This document shows, one piece after another, positions 47,932 through 57,388 of a DNA stretch of 64,000 nt (position 1 is the stretch's first letter; each line of letters opens with the position of its first letter). Below the pieces are notes generated by a model. That model did no database searches. It saw nothing but the letters and a program-made list of their open reading frames with translations, and had not been told where the DNA came from. The stretch is from Clostridia bacterium. GTDB taxonomy: Bacteria > Bacillota > Clostridia > Peptostreptococcales > Anaerovoracaceae. The translations under genes were made by a program, and so were the position numbers. Location of the stretch: NCBI GenBank assembly GCA_910575405.1, contig CAJTER010000017.1, positions 1 to 64,000 of the forward strand, written 5' to 3'.

Positions 47932-48134
47932 TCATCTAATATTTTCTGTTTTCTTATGGACTATTGGGTAAGGGATAAAATTTCCTTGCCCAATTTTCAA
48001 AATTGGGGGATAAAATTCCCGTCCACAGGGAGTAGTAAAAAATTTACCCAAAATCTTGACACAGATATAGCCACTATGATATTCTAGGCTACTCATAGGA
48101 GAATTAGAAGTGAGTCAGAAATGGAGCTATCAGA

Positions 48135-48584
48135 ATGACACCAGATAAATTATTAAATTACTGTCTTGAAAATCTTGATGGGACAGTCTTGGTTGAGAGT
48201 TGGGGAGAGAAAGGAATTTTCTATAACCCAAACCATGTACTGAAGCGTGGCGTTTATATATTGACAGTTAAGGAAAAGGATGGCGATAATGACAAAGGCT
48301 CTGATTTAAACAGAGAGAACGTCTACCGTGTGAATCTGGGAATACGAAAAAGCACTTTTATAGCATTGTTTGGGGCAGTCCCAAAACGTCCGCCAGCAGG
48401 CGGCGTTGTAGATATGGATTATGACTTTACCGTATTGAATGAGATACTCCCCCATCCCGTCTACGCATGGATGGCGTGGATATGTGCATTGAACCCCTCT
48501 GAACAGACATTCGAGGAATTGAAACCATATATCCAAGAAGCCTATGAGTATGCAAAGGAGAAATTTAAGAAACGCAGGAAGTAA
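48135..48584 (+). CDS. DUF6194 family protein
   Basis: A 149-residue protein. The pattern VESWGEKGIFYNPNH, SDLNRENVYRVNLGIRKSTFIALFG, DYDFTVLNEILPHPVYAWMAWICALNPSEQTFEELKPYI matches the DUF6194 layout: a beta-rich protein found sporadically in Actinobacteria and Firmicutes. No activity is known. GGAGCTATCAGA lies before the ATG. It is cargo within the island. Confidence 0.72.
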   Translation: MTPDKLLNYCLENLDGTVLVESWGEKGIFYNPNHVLKRGVYILTVKEKDGDNDKGSDLNRENVYRVNLGIRKSTFIALFGAVPKRPPAGGVVDMDYDFTVLNEILPHPVYAWMAWICALNPSEQTFEELKPYIQEAYEYAKEKFKKRRK

Positions 48585-48713
48585 TCTTGAAGATTGAAAA
48601 TTAAATAGTACATAGATGGAAGAATGGAATGTCAGCCAATGGACAAGGCTGACCGCCACCGAAATTATACTGCCTTTTTCGGTTGGCGTATGGCAACAAG
48701 ATTTTGAATCTCA

Positions 48714-48790
48714 AAGCCGTTACATAGCATTGCGAATCCGATCAGGAGAAGTCGCTCCTGTCGTTCGTGTTGCAGTGTAGCGGCTTTTTT
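48714..48790 (+). terminator. Long structured hairpin ending in a U-run
   Basis: AAAGCCGTTACA (48714-48725) pairs with TGTAGCGGCTTT (48776-48787) with one mismatch. Inside is a nested stem CAGGAG-AAGTCG-CTCCTG, and the right arm ends in TTTTTT. It follows the DUF6194 gene. The 48585-48924 gap holds this element and then the IS3 end. Confidence 0.6.
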
Positions 48791-48799
48791 CGTTTTGGA

Positions 48800-49290
48800 C
48801 CTATGTCAATACTTTGGACAAAAAAGTTGAAAGATTATGCAGTTTTTTTGAGTTCCTCATCCTCCTTTTGCTACGGTGTTATATAACCAATAGCATTGTG
48901 TAGTCTTTTACGGTTATGCCAGCCCTATATATATTCAAAGATTGCTCTGCGGGCTTCCCTTGAATCCTGATAGGTATGGAGATAGATTTCTTCCTTCTTC
49001 AGCACGGAATGGAAGGACTCAATACAGGTATTGTCATACGGATTCCCCTTTCGGCTGAAAGAATGCTGAATTCCCTTGCTGTCCAGATATTTTTCAAATG
49101 CCTGACTCGTATATTGGATTCCAAGGTCGCTGTGCAGGACAATCCCCTCTGTATCCCTAACATTAAAGCACGCATTCTTTACATCCTGCACTGCCAGTTC
49201 TGCCGTCATGGATGTGCCTTAGGCATGCCCAATGATTTTGCGGCTGTACAGATCCATCGCAGATGCCAGATAGGTCCATCCCTCCTTCCG
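48800..49290 (-). mobile_element. IS3-family element remnant (OrfB catalytic core)
   Basis: Minus strand: GWTYLASAMDLYSRKIIGHA, an in-frame stop, then TSMTAELAVQDVKNACFNVRDTEGIVLHSDLG...SFSRKGNPYDNTCIESFHSVLKKEE, i.e. the second half of the DDE integrase core (D...35...E). After the frame end at 48925 the sequence still reads like the OrfB tail. TGTCAATACTTTGGACA near 48807 resembles the terminal repeat of such elements. The 5' half is missing, so it is inactive. Confidence 0.78.
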
Positions 49291-49388
49291 CCTATTTGAA
49301 AGTACACGAACCAGAGCCTTGTACTCCTTGAGGGTAACCGTCTCACCCTCTGATACTCGAATGAAAGAGTTCTTTAGAAGCTTGGCTT

Positions 49389-49570
49389 AGGGACAAAGAA
49401 AAACGGCTACTACTATTTGAATTTTTACGCTTAACCCATTATGATCAGTTAAATTTAACATCATTGAGATTAGGCAATTCTTCTTTAAGCGGGGCTTATT
49501 TAAGAAGTGCAACTTTAAGCACAGATTTAAGGTATGCAATATTTTCCATAAATCTGAAAACCAAAATTAC
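49389..49570 (+). pseudogene. Possible pentapeptide-repeat protein fragment
   Basis: In one plus-strand frame the translation reads DKEKRLLLFEFLRLT then SLRLG-NSSLS-GAYLR-SATLS-TDLRY, five-residue units with leucine at the centre as in pentapeptide-repeat proteins. No start, stop or ribosome site of its own is convincing. The 49210-49762 stretch otherwise holds the IS3 remnant edge and unassignable sequence. Confidence 0.3.
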
Positions 49571-49762
49571 TGATGCTCTATTACAAATAGCTTCCATGTT
49601 GCTTGAAATAGCCATAAAGCTATGCTATATTCAAAATATTTCCACCCGCTATTCTATTAGTAGGCATTTACACACCTCTGCGTGGTACCGGAGAATCAAT
49701 AAAACAGTTCGGCATAAGGAGTCCGTTGCAGCGGACAACAAAATTCCATTAGGAGGCTCCGC

Positions 49763-50460
49763 ATGCCAAGAACAACATCTACTTATGATGGGAAGCGGTA
49801 TGATGTTACCGCAGATACCCCAGAAGAACTCGCTGCGAAAGTAGCACTAAGAAAAAAAGAATTGGAAGATGGATACAAAGCGATCCAAAAAAACCCCCTG
49901 CAACAGCTGGTGCTATACATGGCTGGAAACCTATAAACAAGGGATTGTGTCTGCTAAAACCTATAAAAATTACAAAGTATTTGTAGGCTATATCGCTGGA
50001 GAGTATGGAAGTATCCCTCTGAGCAAAATTACATCCGAACAGCTGCAATCTTTTCTTAATCGGAACAGCAATTTTTCAAAGATCCATGTACATAAGTTCT
50101 GCATCACAGTAAAGCAGATATTTAAGCAGGCCAAGATTGATGGTTACATTAACAGAGATCCCGCTGAATATCTGAAAGAACCTAAAGCCGCATATGTGGG
50201 CTCCAGGCGGCCCATATCGGAAAGGGAACGAGAAGTTATTTTAGAAGTTGCCAAGACACATAGCGCAGGAGTTTGGATACGAACATTGCTTTACTGCAGG
50301 CTTCGTCCCAGCGAATCGGTAAGACTGCAAGGGAAGCATATTAACCTGCAGAAAAGGATTTTGTATATTGAGGGTTCTAAGACCACATCAGGCAATCGAA
50401 TCGTACCCACCCCTGGCCTTCTAACTTCCGAAATGTTACACGATCCATTTTATAAAAACT
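49763..50460 (+). pseudogene. Tyrosine integrase, frameshifted and C-terminally truncated
   Basis: Starts at ATG 49763 with AGGAGG: PRTTSTYDGKRYDVTADTPEELAAKVALRKKELEDGYKAIQKN is the AP2-like arm-binding domain of ICE/phage integrases. The frame then shifts by one base at an A7-C5 run (about 49886-49900) and continues as WCYTWLETYKQGIVSAKTYKNYKVF, the core-binding domain, up to LLYCRLRPSESVRL with the first catalytic arginine. The H-x-x-R and tyrosine motifs are absent. Hence a dead integrase, unless the homopolymer is a sequencing error, and even then truncated. Confidence 0.82.
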
Positions 50461-50510
50461 ATTTGACACCTGCAAGTTTTAAGGTTACTCTTTTAGCAGG
50501 AGGTGAGATT

Positions 50511-51062
50511 ATGCAGCAAGCACTACAGCAGCCCGTCTACACGGAAGAAGATTATAACAACCTTCCTGAGGATGTTCGTGCAGAATTAATTAATGGACAG
50601 ATTTATTATCAGGCTGTGCCAAGCCGGATTCATCAGGAAATTTTATCTTTTTTGCATGTTGAGATTTCAAACTATATTCGTTCTAAAAAGGGCGAATGCC
50701 GGGTATATCCGGCTCCGTTCGCTGTCAAATTGCAAGAAACTCAAGATACCATAGTTGAGCCGGATATTAGTGTAATTTGTGATTTGAATAAACTCACTGA
50801 CCGGGGCTGTACTGGCGCACCAGACTGGATTATTGAGATTGTATCCCCCGGCAATTCCAGCCATGACTACATTCGGAAGCTGAACTTATATGCCCTCGCA
50901 GGTGTGCGTGAATACTGGATCGTCAATCCTATGCAAAAGTCTATTTATGTATATCATTTAGAAGAAATGCAATTTGAGACAACTGCCTATTCCTTTGAGG
51001 ATAAGATTCCGGTTAGAATTGATCGTGATTTTTCAATTAATTTTTCAGAACTTACCTTTTAA
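50511..51062 (+). CDS. Uma2 family (DUF820, PD-(D/E)XK-like) protein
   Basis: A 183-residue protein starting at ATG 50511 with AGGAGGTGAG. The open frame runs in from the integrase remnant, but the start site and domain border are clear. Family features: YTEEDYNNLPEDVRAELINGQIYY, SRIHQEILSFLHVEI, VEPDISVICDLNKL, APDWIIEIVSPGNSSHDYIRKLNLYALAGVREYWIVNP. The E, D, E-x-V and K residues fit the restriction-endonuclease fold. Uma2 proteins are abundant in cyanobacteria and sporadic elsewhere; the role is unknown. Confidence 0.82.
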   Translation: MQQALQQPVYTEEDYNNLPEDVRAELINGQIYYQAVPSRIHQEILSFLHVEISNYIRSKKGECRVYPAPFAVKLQETQDTIVEPDISVICDLNKLTDRGCTGAPDWIIEIVSPGNSSHDYIRKLNLYALAGVREYWIVNPMQKSIYVYHLEEMQFETTAYSFEDKIPVRIDRDFSINFSELTF

Positions 51063-51109
51063 TTCGGTGTGCTGTCTTTACATCTCTATATAAGGTCCTC
51101 TCATTACGC

Positions 51110-51157
51110 AAAAAGGGCTGCGCACAAACCCTTCTTTGTTGGTTTGTGCGACAGCCC
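51110..51157 (-). terminator. Strong terminator downstream of the large secreted-protein gene
   Basis: GGGCTG-C-GCACAAACC (51115-51130) pairs with GGTTTGTGC-GA-CAGCCC (51141-51157). The minus strand continues CTTTTTGC. It ends minus-strand transcription from 57279 and blocks it from entering the island. Confidence 0.8.
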
Positions 51158-51173
51158 CCTGATCTCGTTTGTA

Positions 51174-51293
51174 TTATACCTGTGATAATTGATACAGCGC
51201 ATATTGATTTAGGCTGACATCTTCCTGTGATGCTTCCATAGCCAGTCTCCGATGCAGGCTTTTCGGCAACTTCAAGTTAAAATATCTTCTATT
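51174..51293 (-). pseudogene. C-terminal fragment of a HicB-type/RHH antitoxin
   Basis: One minus-strand frame reads RYFNLKLPKSLHRRLAMEA then SQEDVSLNQYALYQLS and stops at 51174-51176. This is the ribbon-helix-helix tail typical of HicB antitoxins. It begins inside the stop region of the large secreted-protein gene, with no start codon or N-terminal domain; a TTG lies in frame. It is a remnant left at the island junction. No HicA toxin is seen. Confidence 0.65.
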
Positions 51294-54200
51294 TTACCAG
51301 CACCATGAGCCCTGGGCTGCGGACTGCAATTGTCCATTTTTTACCCTTTGACAGGACTTTTATCTTGGTCCGCTTTCCGTCTGGCTCCATGTGAATAATC
51401 GTCTTGCCTTTAAGGGATTTTGGCAGCGTGATGGTCAGATTCCCCTCATAGGTAGCCAGTGTGCCGTCGCTGTGAACAAGTCTGATCCGGTATGCTTTTT
51501 CCAGTTTTCCTTTTCCTGCCGCTCGTTTCAGTTTGCTGTAATCTGTGCTTCCCTTTCTCACACTTGTAATTTGCAGCTTCACATCGGCGTGCATCCTGCC
51601 GCTGATTTTTATTCCTGTGGATTTGTGCGTTAGGGTTTTCTTTGTCAAAACAGTATGCTGAATCCGCGGGTATCCCTGGTTCTGACTGGCATCTATCGTC
51701 CATTTGGTCAGCTTGCTACCCCGGATAGCCTTGTTTAAGGCATTGCAGAGCTTTTGGTTCTTCATAGATGCTGCTGTCACAGCGGATGCTCCCAGCTTTT
51801 TGTCGCTCTGATCCGGACATGCCCGTTTCAGGCTCTTCGCATACCAGGCTTTTACGGATTTTACCGTAGTATTAGTGCCAAAGAGGGCCCCTGCTTTCGT
51901 TCCGTCGACTATGCCGCAACTGTAGCCATATTTTATGGTTCCGCTGTTTGCCGCTGCAAATCCGCCGGCAGCCTGCCTTCCATACACCTTGCCCATGCTG
52001 CTGATGTTCTGCAGAGTTCCTTTGTTTTCGCCTGCAATGCCGCCAGCTCCTTTTGCCCTGACAGACGCATTGCTGCTTACATTTTTCATGGTGCCGTTAT
52101 TTTGGGCAACCAGGCCGCCTGCCAGATCGCCTCTAACTTTAGATCGCAGGGAGGATACGGCTATTTTCTTTCCGTTTATGGAAGCCTTTGTTCCTGTGCT
52201 GGTAGTATATCCACTGCTGCAATTTGTAATCGTACCGTGATTGATGGCGGCCAGCCCTCCAGCCTTTTCTGCGCCAGCTTTCACATCCATCGCCACCACG
52301 GACAGGTTTTTGACCTTGCCCTTGCTTCCAATTACACCAAAGAGTCCTCTCATATCCATGCTCCCGCCGGCTTTCAGATTCAGGATAAAGTAGTCCCGGC
52401 CGTCAAAGCTTCCTGTAAAAGGAGTTTCGTGGGAGCCGATGGGCAGGTTCCAATTCCTTCCTTTACAGTCAATGTTTCCGGTAAGATAGTATGACGCGGA
52501 GGCGTATTTTTTCGGATTCATCTGAACCAGCTTTGCTATTTTTACCAGATCCGTGTAGCTTGAAATCCGGTAAGCGCTGCCCTTCTTTGCAATGCTAATG
52601 CTTTCCATCCATTTTGCGAAGAAAACCTTATTTCCCGTGCTCCCTTCGGGGATTTCCTTTACCCGGTTTGTAAAATTGGGATCTGTGTACCAGCCGCCAA
52701 AGGTATAGTTTGCTTTTGTCGGTTCCTTTAAGACAACCGTATCCCTGACCGTATAAGTTTCCGGATTGGCCGGGTGGTTTTCACCGCCGTCCAGGTTATA
52801 GGAAATGGTGTACGAAGCCACGTCTCCCCATTTGGCATAAAAGGTCTTGTCGCCCGTGCTCCCTTTTTCGATGCCGGATACAGGCTTTGTCTGCGCCGCG
52901 TCCTCATACCAGCCGCCGAAACGATAACCGTCTCTTGAAGGTTCCTTCAGGACCACTTCCGTATCCACGTCGTAAGTTCTGGGATTGGCCCGGTTGTTTT
53001 TGCCGCCGTTCAGTTCATAGCTGATTTTGTAGATCTGATTATCCCATCCTGCATACAAAGTAATATCGTTTGTTTCCTTTGCCGTGTCAATGGTTTCCAC
53101 CTTGTCCGTCAGCTCTTTGTCCCTGTACCAGCCGGTAAATTCCGCTCCGTCCTTTACCGCAGGCTCCAGGGCAATGGTTCCTGAGCCAGTTGTAAATCGC
53201 TGCGGATTGTTGCCGCTGTTTGTTCCACCATTTAATTCATAGTTGATATGATGCTCTGCTATGATTTCCGCCTCATATACCTGGGAAAGGGCTCTGGTGT
53301 ACTTACTGCTGTCTCTGTGAAAAGCAAAGAGTTCATAAGTTCCAGCTTCCTGCCAGACTGCCAGATATGCCCCTCCAGACATCGGATCTATTTCACCTGT
53401 GTTCATCGTGCAGCTGTCAATGCGTTTACCATCCTTGAAAACGTCAATTTCAACCTTTTCATTATCTTCATACTTTCCTGCTGGTGTGAGAGGAATGCCC
53501 CCTATATTGAGTCTGAACGTAATCGGTTTTCCGCTTTTTGCGGCCAGATGGTTTCCTTCCTGTACAATGCCGCTTTCATCCGACCAATCGGGAATAATCT
53601 CCAGCTCCAGCGTTTTTTTGTCCGTCACATTGAGGACTGCGGATTTGCTGTAAACGGTACTGTAATCATTGCTTCCGTTCCGGTATTCGGTCAATCTGCA
53701 GCGGTATATCGTTCCGTCCAGCTCCTGTTCCTGCTCCTCGGTCATGGCCTTGCCGCCTGTAGGGCTGTAGGTAGCTTTGTCTGCCCCGGAAATATCCTTC
53801 CAGTCATTATTGTAGCTTCCGGAAGTGTCCAGGAGCTGCCACTGGTATCCTAAGGTATCCTCCGGCTGCTGAACCGATGCTCCAATAGTAAACTCCGGTA
53901 TGCCTCCTGCTTTGACATTACAGTTTTTGGGCGGTGCTGTAATCTTTGGTTCAAAGGCCGCTCCCTTTGTCTTTCCCTGCGCGTATGGGCTCAGTACGCT
54001 CTCCGCACCTTTTCCTGCCTCATCAGCCAGACTCTTTAATTTAAAATAATAGTTTTTCCCAGGGGCTAACCCTTCTGCAATGCAGGAAGTCTTACTGCCG
54101 TCAACCATCAGCTCTCTGCCATCCTTCTTTACTGGCTGAAATGGCCCCGCAGAATCGAGGGAATAATAAATCTGCCAGGAGGAAGTCTTCGGTCTTTTCG

Positions 54201-57200
54201 CATCCCGTTCAGAAGAATCCCCGCCTGACCAGGCCAGGGCCGCCAAACTCTTTGTCGTCGCGCTTACGCGGAAATCCTTTGGCAGCACCGGAGGCGCTTT
54301 TGGAACGCTGGCCGATGCTCCAATGACACTGACCCTGTTTGTAAGAGTCGTTCCGTCCTCCATCTTCACATCTCCGCCGTTGACTCCGGAAAGCTTTGGT
54401 TCCCATTTTGCCAGGCTTGCGTTGAAATTATAATCGCCGGGCGTGCCGGAAGGAAGCGCGGAAAAGGTTCCCGTATAGCTGGTTCCCGCCGTACAGGTGG
54501 AGGTCCAGGTTTCTCCCCAGCCGCCGCTTGCCATGGCGGAAGCGTTGATTTTTACGCCGGTGGAAAGAATCCCAAAGAAATCAATTCCCGTAGAGATATC
54601 CACGCTGGGTCCGCATTTTGCTGAGACGGAAAATCCGTGAGACGCCGTATTGGAAGTGCTTTCGCTCAGATTAATGGCCGTTGTGGTCTGTCCGCTTGTT
54701 GTTACGGACACCTGGTTCTGCGCGATAAAGGTTCCCGGATCCTGTTCATTGAGGGAGGAAATTCCGGTAGGATCCTTTGCGTAGGTTGCAGGGTCTCCGA
54801 TTTTCCGATCCTTGTAGAGGTCATCGGCTTCAACAGGTTTTACCTTGTCGTCCTTCAGCTCCCGCGCCACCTTATTATACCGGGACAGAGGAACCACAGA
54901 TTTAACTGGATTCAGCTGGGTTGTAACGCTGAGGGTATCGGTGGAAGCTTTGATGGTTTCACCCACCTTGGAAGCCAGCTTGTTATTCACGTCAGCCTGA
55001 GTCGCCTTATGCTCCGGTATGTAAGCTTTGTAATTGTGCATTACAATGGGCGTTGTAAGAAGCGCCGCATAATCCTGCCCCGCGCCTGCTGTAAAGGTCA
55101 GCGTTTCACTGCGGGTTTTGGACTGCTGATAGCTGTGGGTCCAGGAACAGGTGGCATCCGCCTTGACTCCCATTCCGCCGCCGTTTCCAAAGATTTTTAC
55201 TCCTCCGCTGACGCCTACTCCCAGGGTAATTCCCGCATTGCCGTTGGTGCCGTAGGCCTGACTGGTTCCCACGTTGACGGAAAAGGCAGTCGATCCTCTG
55301 GCCGTCATAGTGCTGCCGTAATTCAATTCCTCCCAGTAAGGCATACTGGTCATGATGCTGTAGACTGCCGGGTTGGACCAGCCCACCGACTTGCTTTCCA
55401 GCTCCAGATACACAGTATTATTATTGCAGTTCACCGGTGTAAAGAATTGATAGCTCCTGTTGTCGGCCATGATGATGGCATCCTCCATGTTGATCTGCTT
55501 TGTACTGCCGCCCTCCTGATAGAGCCATACGCCGTTAAAGCCTGAATCCTTCAGGACTTTTTTCTGTCCACTGCCGTAATTGTAAGAGATGTTTTCGTAG
55601 TCCACCTGAAGGGAAACCGCCATTTGCTCCGTCGCCCGATGATCCGATGCATAGGAGAAAGCCGCGCTGTTTTTCCCGATATGAAACGCCTTTACTTCGT
55701 CCGTGCTGTCCGAAACTGAATATTCCTTTTTGTTTACCAGCTTTCCCGTGTCAAGGTCTTCCTTGGCATTGTGGGCAAAGCGTCCGCTTTCAATGGCCTT
55801 CTCAGCCGTATCGCCGCTGCCTGCTGTAAAATGGTAAAAGACGCCTTCGCAGAAGATGGTATCCTGACTGCTGCCCTCTTCAAAGCAGGCTCCCATCAGG
55901 GTCTGAGGCTCCTCCATTTCCCGCACGCTGTTTAAGCTTTTGTGAGATGGAAGCATCTGCGGCTTTCCCCAGGCCATATAATACTGTTTTTTGTCCTTAT
56001 TCCAGAGTACGACGTTCACCAGGTTTTCCGTGCTGCTGATTTTTCCTCTGGTATCGCCATTTTTGTAATCCGTATTTTTGTAGCCGCTGATGATCAGCTC
56101 ATCCTTTCCGTCACCGTTTATGTCCGCATTGGCAGAAGCGTTGAATTTAAAGCGATAAGCGTTGTTGTCATAAACCAGATCCGAATTCCATACCCGGACG
56201 GGTTTTCCGCTTTGCCAGCTGTAGATCCCGATATCGCTGCTGTTGCACCAGTCATCGTCGTCGCTGTAAGGAAGGGAGGCGCTGGCTACCAGATCGTCTC
56301 TTCCTGCCATGGAGGTCGTATTCAGATCCACCACCGGTCTTTTGCCGCCGCGGGATTTTCCGAAGCGGGCCCCCAGATCGCTGACTTTAATCGTCGCTTC
56401 CAACTTTAATGTATATCCTCTCTCCGATGCTCCCTTTATGTTGTCCTCCTGGGGCTGATAAATCCGTATCTCTCCGCCGTCGTCGGTGGCTACATGAACG
56501 GCCACCTCGTTATAATGGTCGCCGTCATAATCGCCTACTGCCATAGAAAGCAGGCCGCCCATCGCGAACTTGCCCACATCTCCCAGCCAGTGCTTGCCGC
56601 TGAGCGTTGTGTCGATGAGGCTGTTTTGACACAGGGCCAGCTCTCCGCTGCTTTTCCTGTAATAGGTTTTCAGCGTATGGTTGGAGTTATCCTCGCAGAA
56701 AATTCCGTCCTCCCACAGCCAGTAGGTGGACTCAATAATAATGTCCTGGCCGTTTCTCTGTGTCTCATCCTTACTCAAGTCGCCTATGCGTAGGGCAATG
56801 GCATTTCTGGCTACCACGTGACCGCCTGGGATATCCTGTTTCAAAGTGTCCTGCCCTACCTTACTCATGGTATGCTTTTCCATGCCCGATCTCTGCATAT
56901 TGCCAGAAGAAAGCGAGTCCGTATTGTCCAGCAGAAGGTGGCGCATATCCGTTGTTTTCTTACCTTCGTATACGCCCTGGGACATATACAGCTGCGACAG
57001 GCACATGGGCCGGTAGCTCTCCAGCGGATCAGCAGTGTCCGAGCTGCTGAAAGCCGCCGGATCCTGCAGAGTCAGTCCCAGCTCCTCATACTGTTCATCG
57101 GTCAGATAATTTTCTTTTTCCGTCTTGATGGACTCTTTCTTAGCGGCAAAAGCTTTACCTTCCCCGTTTTCCGCTGCTGATGCAGTATCAGCCGGAACAG

Positions 57201-57279
57201 CGACAAAGAGTCCAAAGACCAGCATAGCAATAGTCAGCAGGCTTACTGCCCGCCATCTGCTTTTACACATTTGCTTCAT
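51289..57279 (-). CDS. Very large secreted multidomain surface protein
   Basis: A 1996-residue exported protein. Signal peptide with ADTASAAEN cleavage region near 36. Two FG-GAP/calcium-loop-like segments: GDYDGDHYNEVAVH (249) and ADINGDGKDELIISG (386). Residues 650-950 are Ser/Thr/Gly-rich beta sequence in two related blocks (GSTMTARGSTAFSVNVGTS, ESTSNTASHGFSVSAKC), loosely like the S/T-rich strands of aerolysin-type pore formers. Then a fibronectin III domain (1000-1104), an Ig-like domain (1112-1218), three InlB-type repeats with FTGWY/FGGWY (1344-1557) and GLUG-type repeats (about 1640-1800). The C-terminal beta domain ends in PGLMVLVK; no LPXTG anchor. GGAGAAAGG precedes the ATG. Expression probably depends on the regulator encoded just upstream. 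Confidence 0.85.
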   Translation of the reverse strand: MKQMCKSRWRAVSLLTIAMLVFGLFVAVPADTASAAENGEGKAFAAKKESIKTEKENYLTDEQYEELGLTLQDPAAFSSSDTADPLESYRPMCLSQLYMSQGVYEGKKTTDMRHLLLDNTDSLSSGNMQRSGMEKHTMSKVGQDTLKQDIPGGHVVARNAIALRIGDLSKDETQRNGQDIIIESTYWLWEDGIFCEDNSNHTLKTYYRKSSGELALCQNSLIDTTLSGKHWLGDVGKFAMGGLLSMAVGDYDGDHYNEVAVHVATDDGGEIRIYQPQEDNIKGASERGYTLKLEATIKVSDLGARFGKSRGGKRPVVDLNTTSMAGRDDLVASASLPYSDDDDWCNSSDIGIYSWQSGKPVRVWNSDLVYDNNAYRFKFNASANADINGDGKDELIISGYKNTDYKNGDTRGKISSTENLVNVVLWNKDKKQYYMAWGKPQMLPSHKSLNSVREMEEPQTLMGACFEEGSSQDTIFCEGVFYHFTAGSGDTAEKAIESGRFAHNAKEDLDTGKLVNKKEYSVSDSTDEVKAFHIGKNSAAFSYASDHRATEQMAVSLQVDYENISYNYGSGQKKVLKDSGFNGVWLYQEGGSTKQINMEDAIIMADNRSYQFFTPVNCNNNTVYLELESKSVGWSNPAVYSIMTSMPYWEELNYGSTMTARGSTAFSVNVGTSQAYGTNGNAGITLGVGVSGGVKIFGNGGGMGVKADATCSWTHSYQQSKTRSETLTFTAGAGQDYAALLTTPIVMHNYKAYIPEHKATQADVNNKLASKVGETIKASTDTLSVTTQLNPVKSVVPLSRYNKVARELKDDKVKPVEADDLYKDRKIGDPATYAKDPTGISSLNEQDPGTFIAQNQVSVTTSGQTTTAINLSESTSNTASHGFSVSAKCGPSVDISTGIDFFGILSTGVKINASAMASGGWGETWTSTCTAGTSYTGTFSALPSGTPGDYNFNASLAKWEPKLSGVNGGDVKMEDGTTLTNRVSVIGASASVPKAPPVLPKDFRVSATTKSLAALAWSGGDSSERDAKRPKTSSWQIYYSLDSAGPFQPVKKDGRELMVDGSKTSCIAEGLAPGKNYYFKLKSLADEAGKGAESVLSPYAQGKTKGAAFEPKITAPPKNCNVKAGGIPEFTIGASVQQPEDTLGYQWQLLDTSGSYNNDWKDISGADKATYSPTGGKAMTEEQEQELDGTIYRCRLTEYRNGSNDYSTVYSKSAVLNVTDKKTLELEIIPDWSDESGIVQEGNHLAAKSGKPITFRLNIGGIPLTPAGKYEDNEKVEIDVFKDGKRIDSCTMNTGEIDPMSGGAYLAVWQEAGTYELFAFHRDSSKYTRALSQVYEAEIIAEHHINYELNGGTNSGNNPQRFTTGSGTIALEPAVKDGAEFTGWYRDKELTDKVETIDTAKETNDITLYAGWDNQIYKISYELNGGKNNRANPRTYDVDTEVVLKEPSRDGYRFGGWYEDAAQTKPVSGIEKGSTGDKTFYAKWGDVASYTISYNLDGGENHPANPETYTVRDTVVLKEPTKANYTFGGWYTDPNFTNRVKEIPEGSTGNKVFFAKWMESISIAKKGSAYRISSYTDLVKIAKLVQMNPKKYASASYYLTGNIDCKGRNWNLPIGSHETPFTGSFDGRDYFILNLKAGGSMDMRGLFGVIGSKGKVKNLSVVAMDVKAGAEKAGGLAAINHGTITNCSSGYTTSTGTKASINGKKIAVSSLRSKVRGDLAGGLVAQNNGTMKNVSSNASVRAKGAGGIAGENKGTLQNISSMGKVYGRQAAGGFAAANSGTIKYGYSCGIVDGTKAGALFGTNTTVKSVKAWYAKSLKRACPDQSDKKLGASAVTAASMKNQKLCNALNKAIRGSKLTKWTIDASQNQGYPRIQHTVLTKKTLTHKSTGIKISGRMHADVKLQITSVRKGSTDYSKLKRAAGKGKLEKAYRIRLVHSDGTLATYEGNLTITLPKSLKGKTIIHMEPDGKRTKIKVLSKGKKWTIAVRSPGLMVLVK

Positions 57280-57388
57280 TTACCTTTCTCCTTTTCTTCA
57301 TTTCTGTTTTTACTATTGACGTTCACATTCCCCATTCCTGCTTTTCGCCGCAGCTGGTTTCCGGCAGTCCGCCGCAGTGCAGGCTCCT

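Larger units (their letters stand above)
46663..51293. mobile_element. Decayed mobile-element island at tRNA-Ala
   Basis: Bounded on the left by tRNA-Ala and on the right by the 3' end of the large secreted-protein gene. Contents: an internally deleted IS3 remnant, a sigma-like gene typical of conjugative elements, DUF6194 gene, a second IS3 remnant, a frameshifted and truncated tyrosine integrase, a Uma2 gene, and a HicB-type tail. Coding is mostly plus-strand, unlike its surroundings. I saw no second copy of the tRNA 3' end on the right, so exact attachment sites are unknown. Confidence 0.7.

Noticed and set aside
46587-51290. A complete att direct repeat pair for the island
   Set aside because: No second copy of the tRNA-Ala 3' sequence was seen near the right border.
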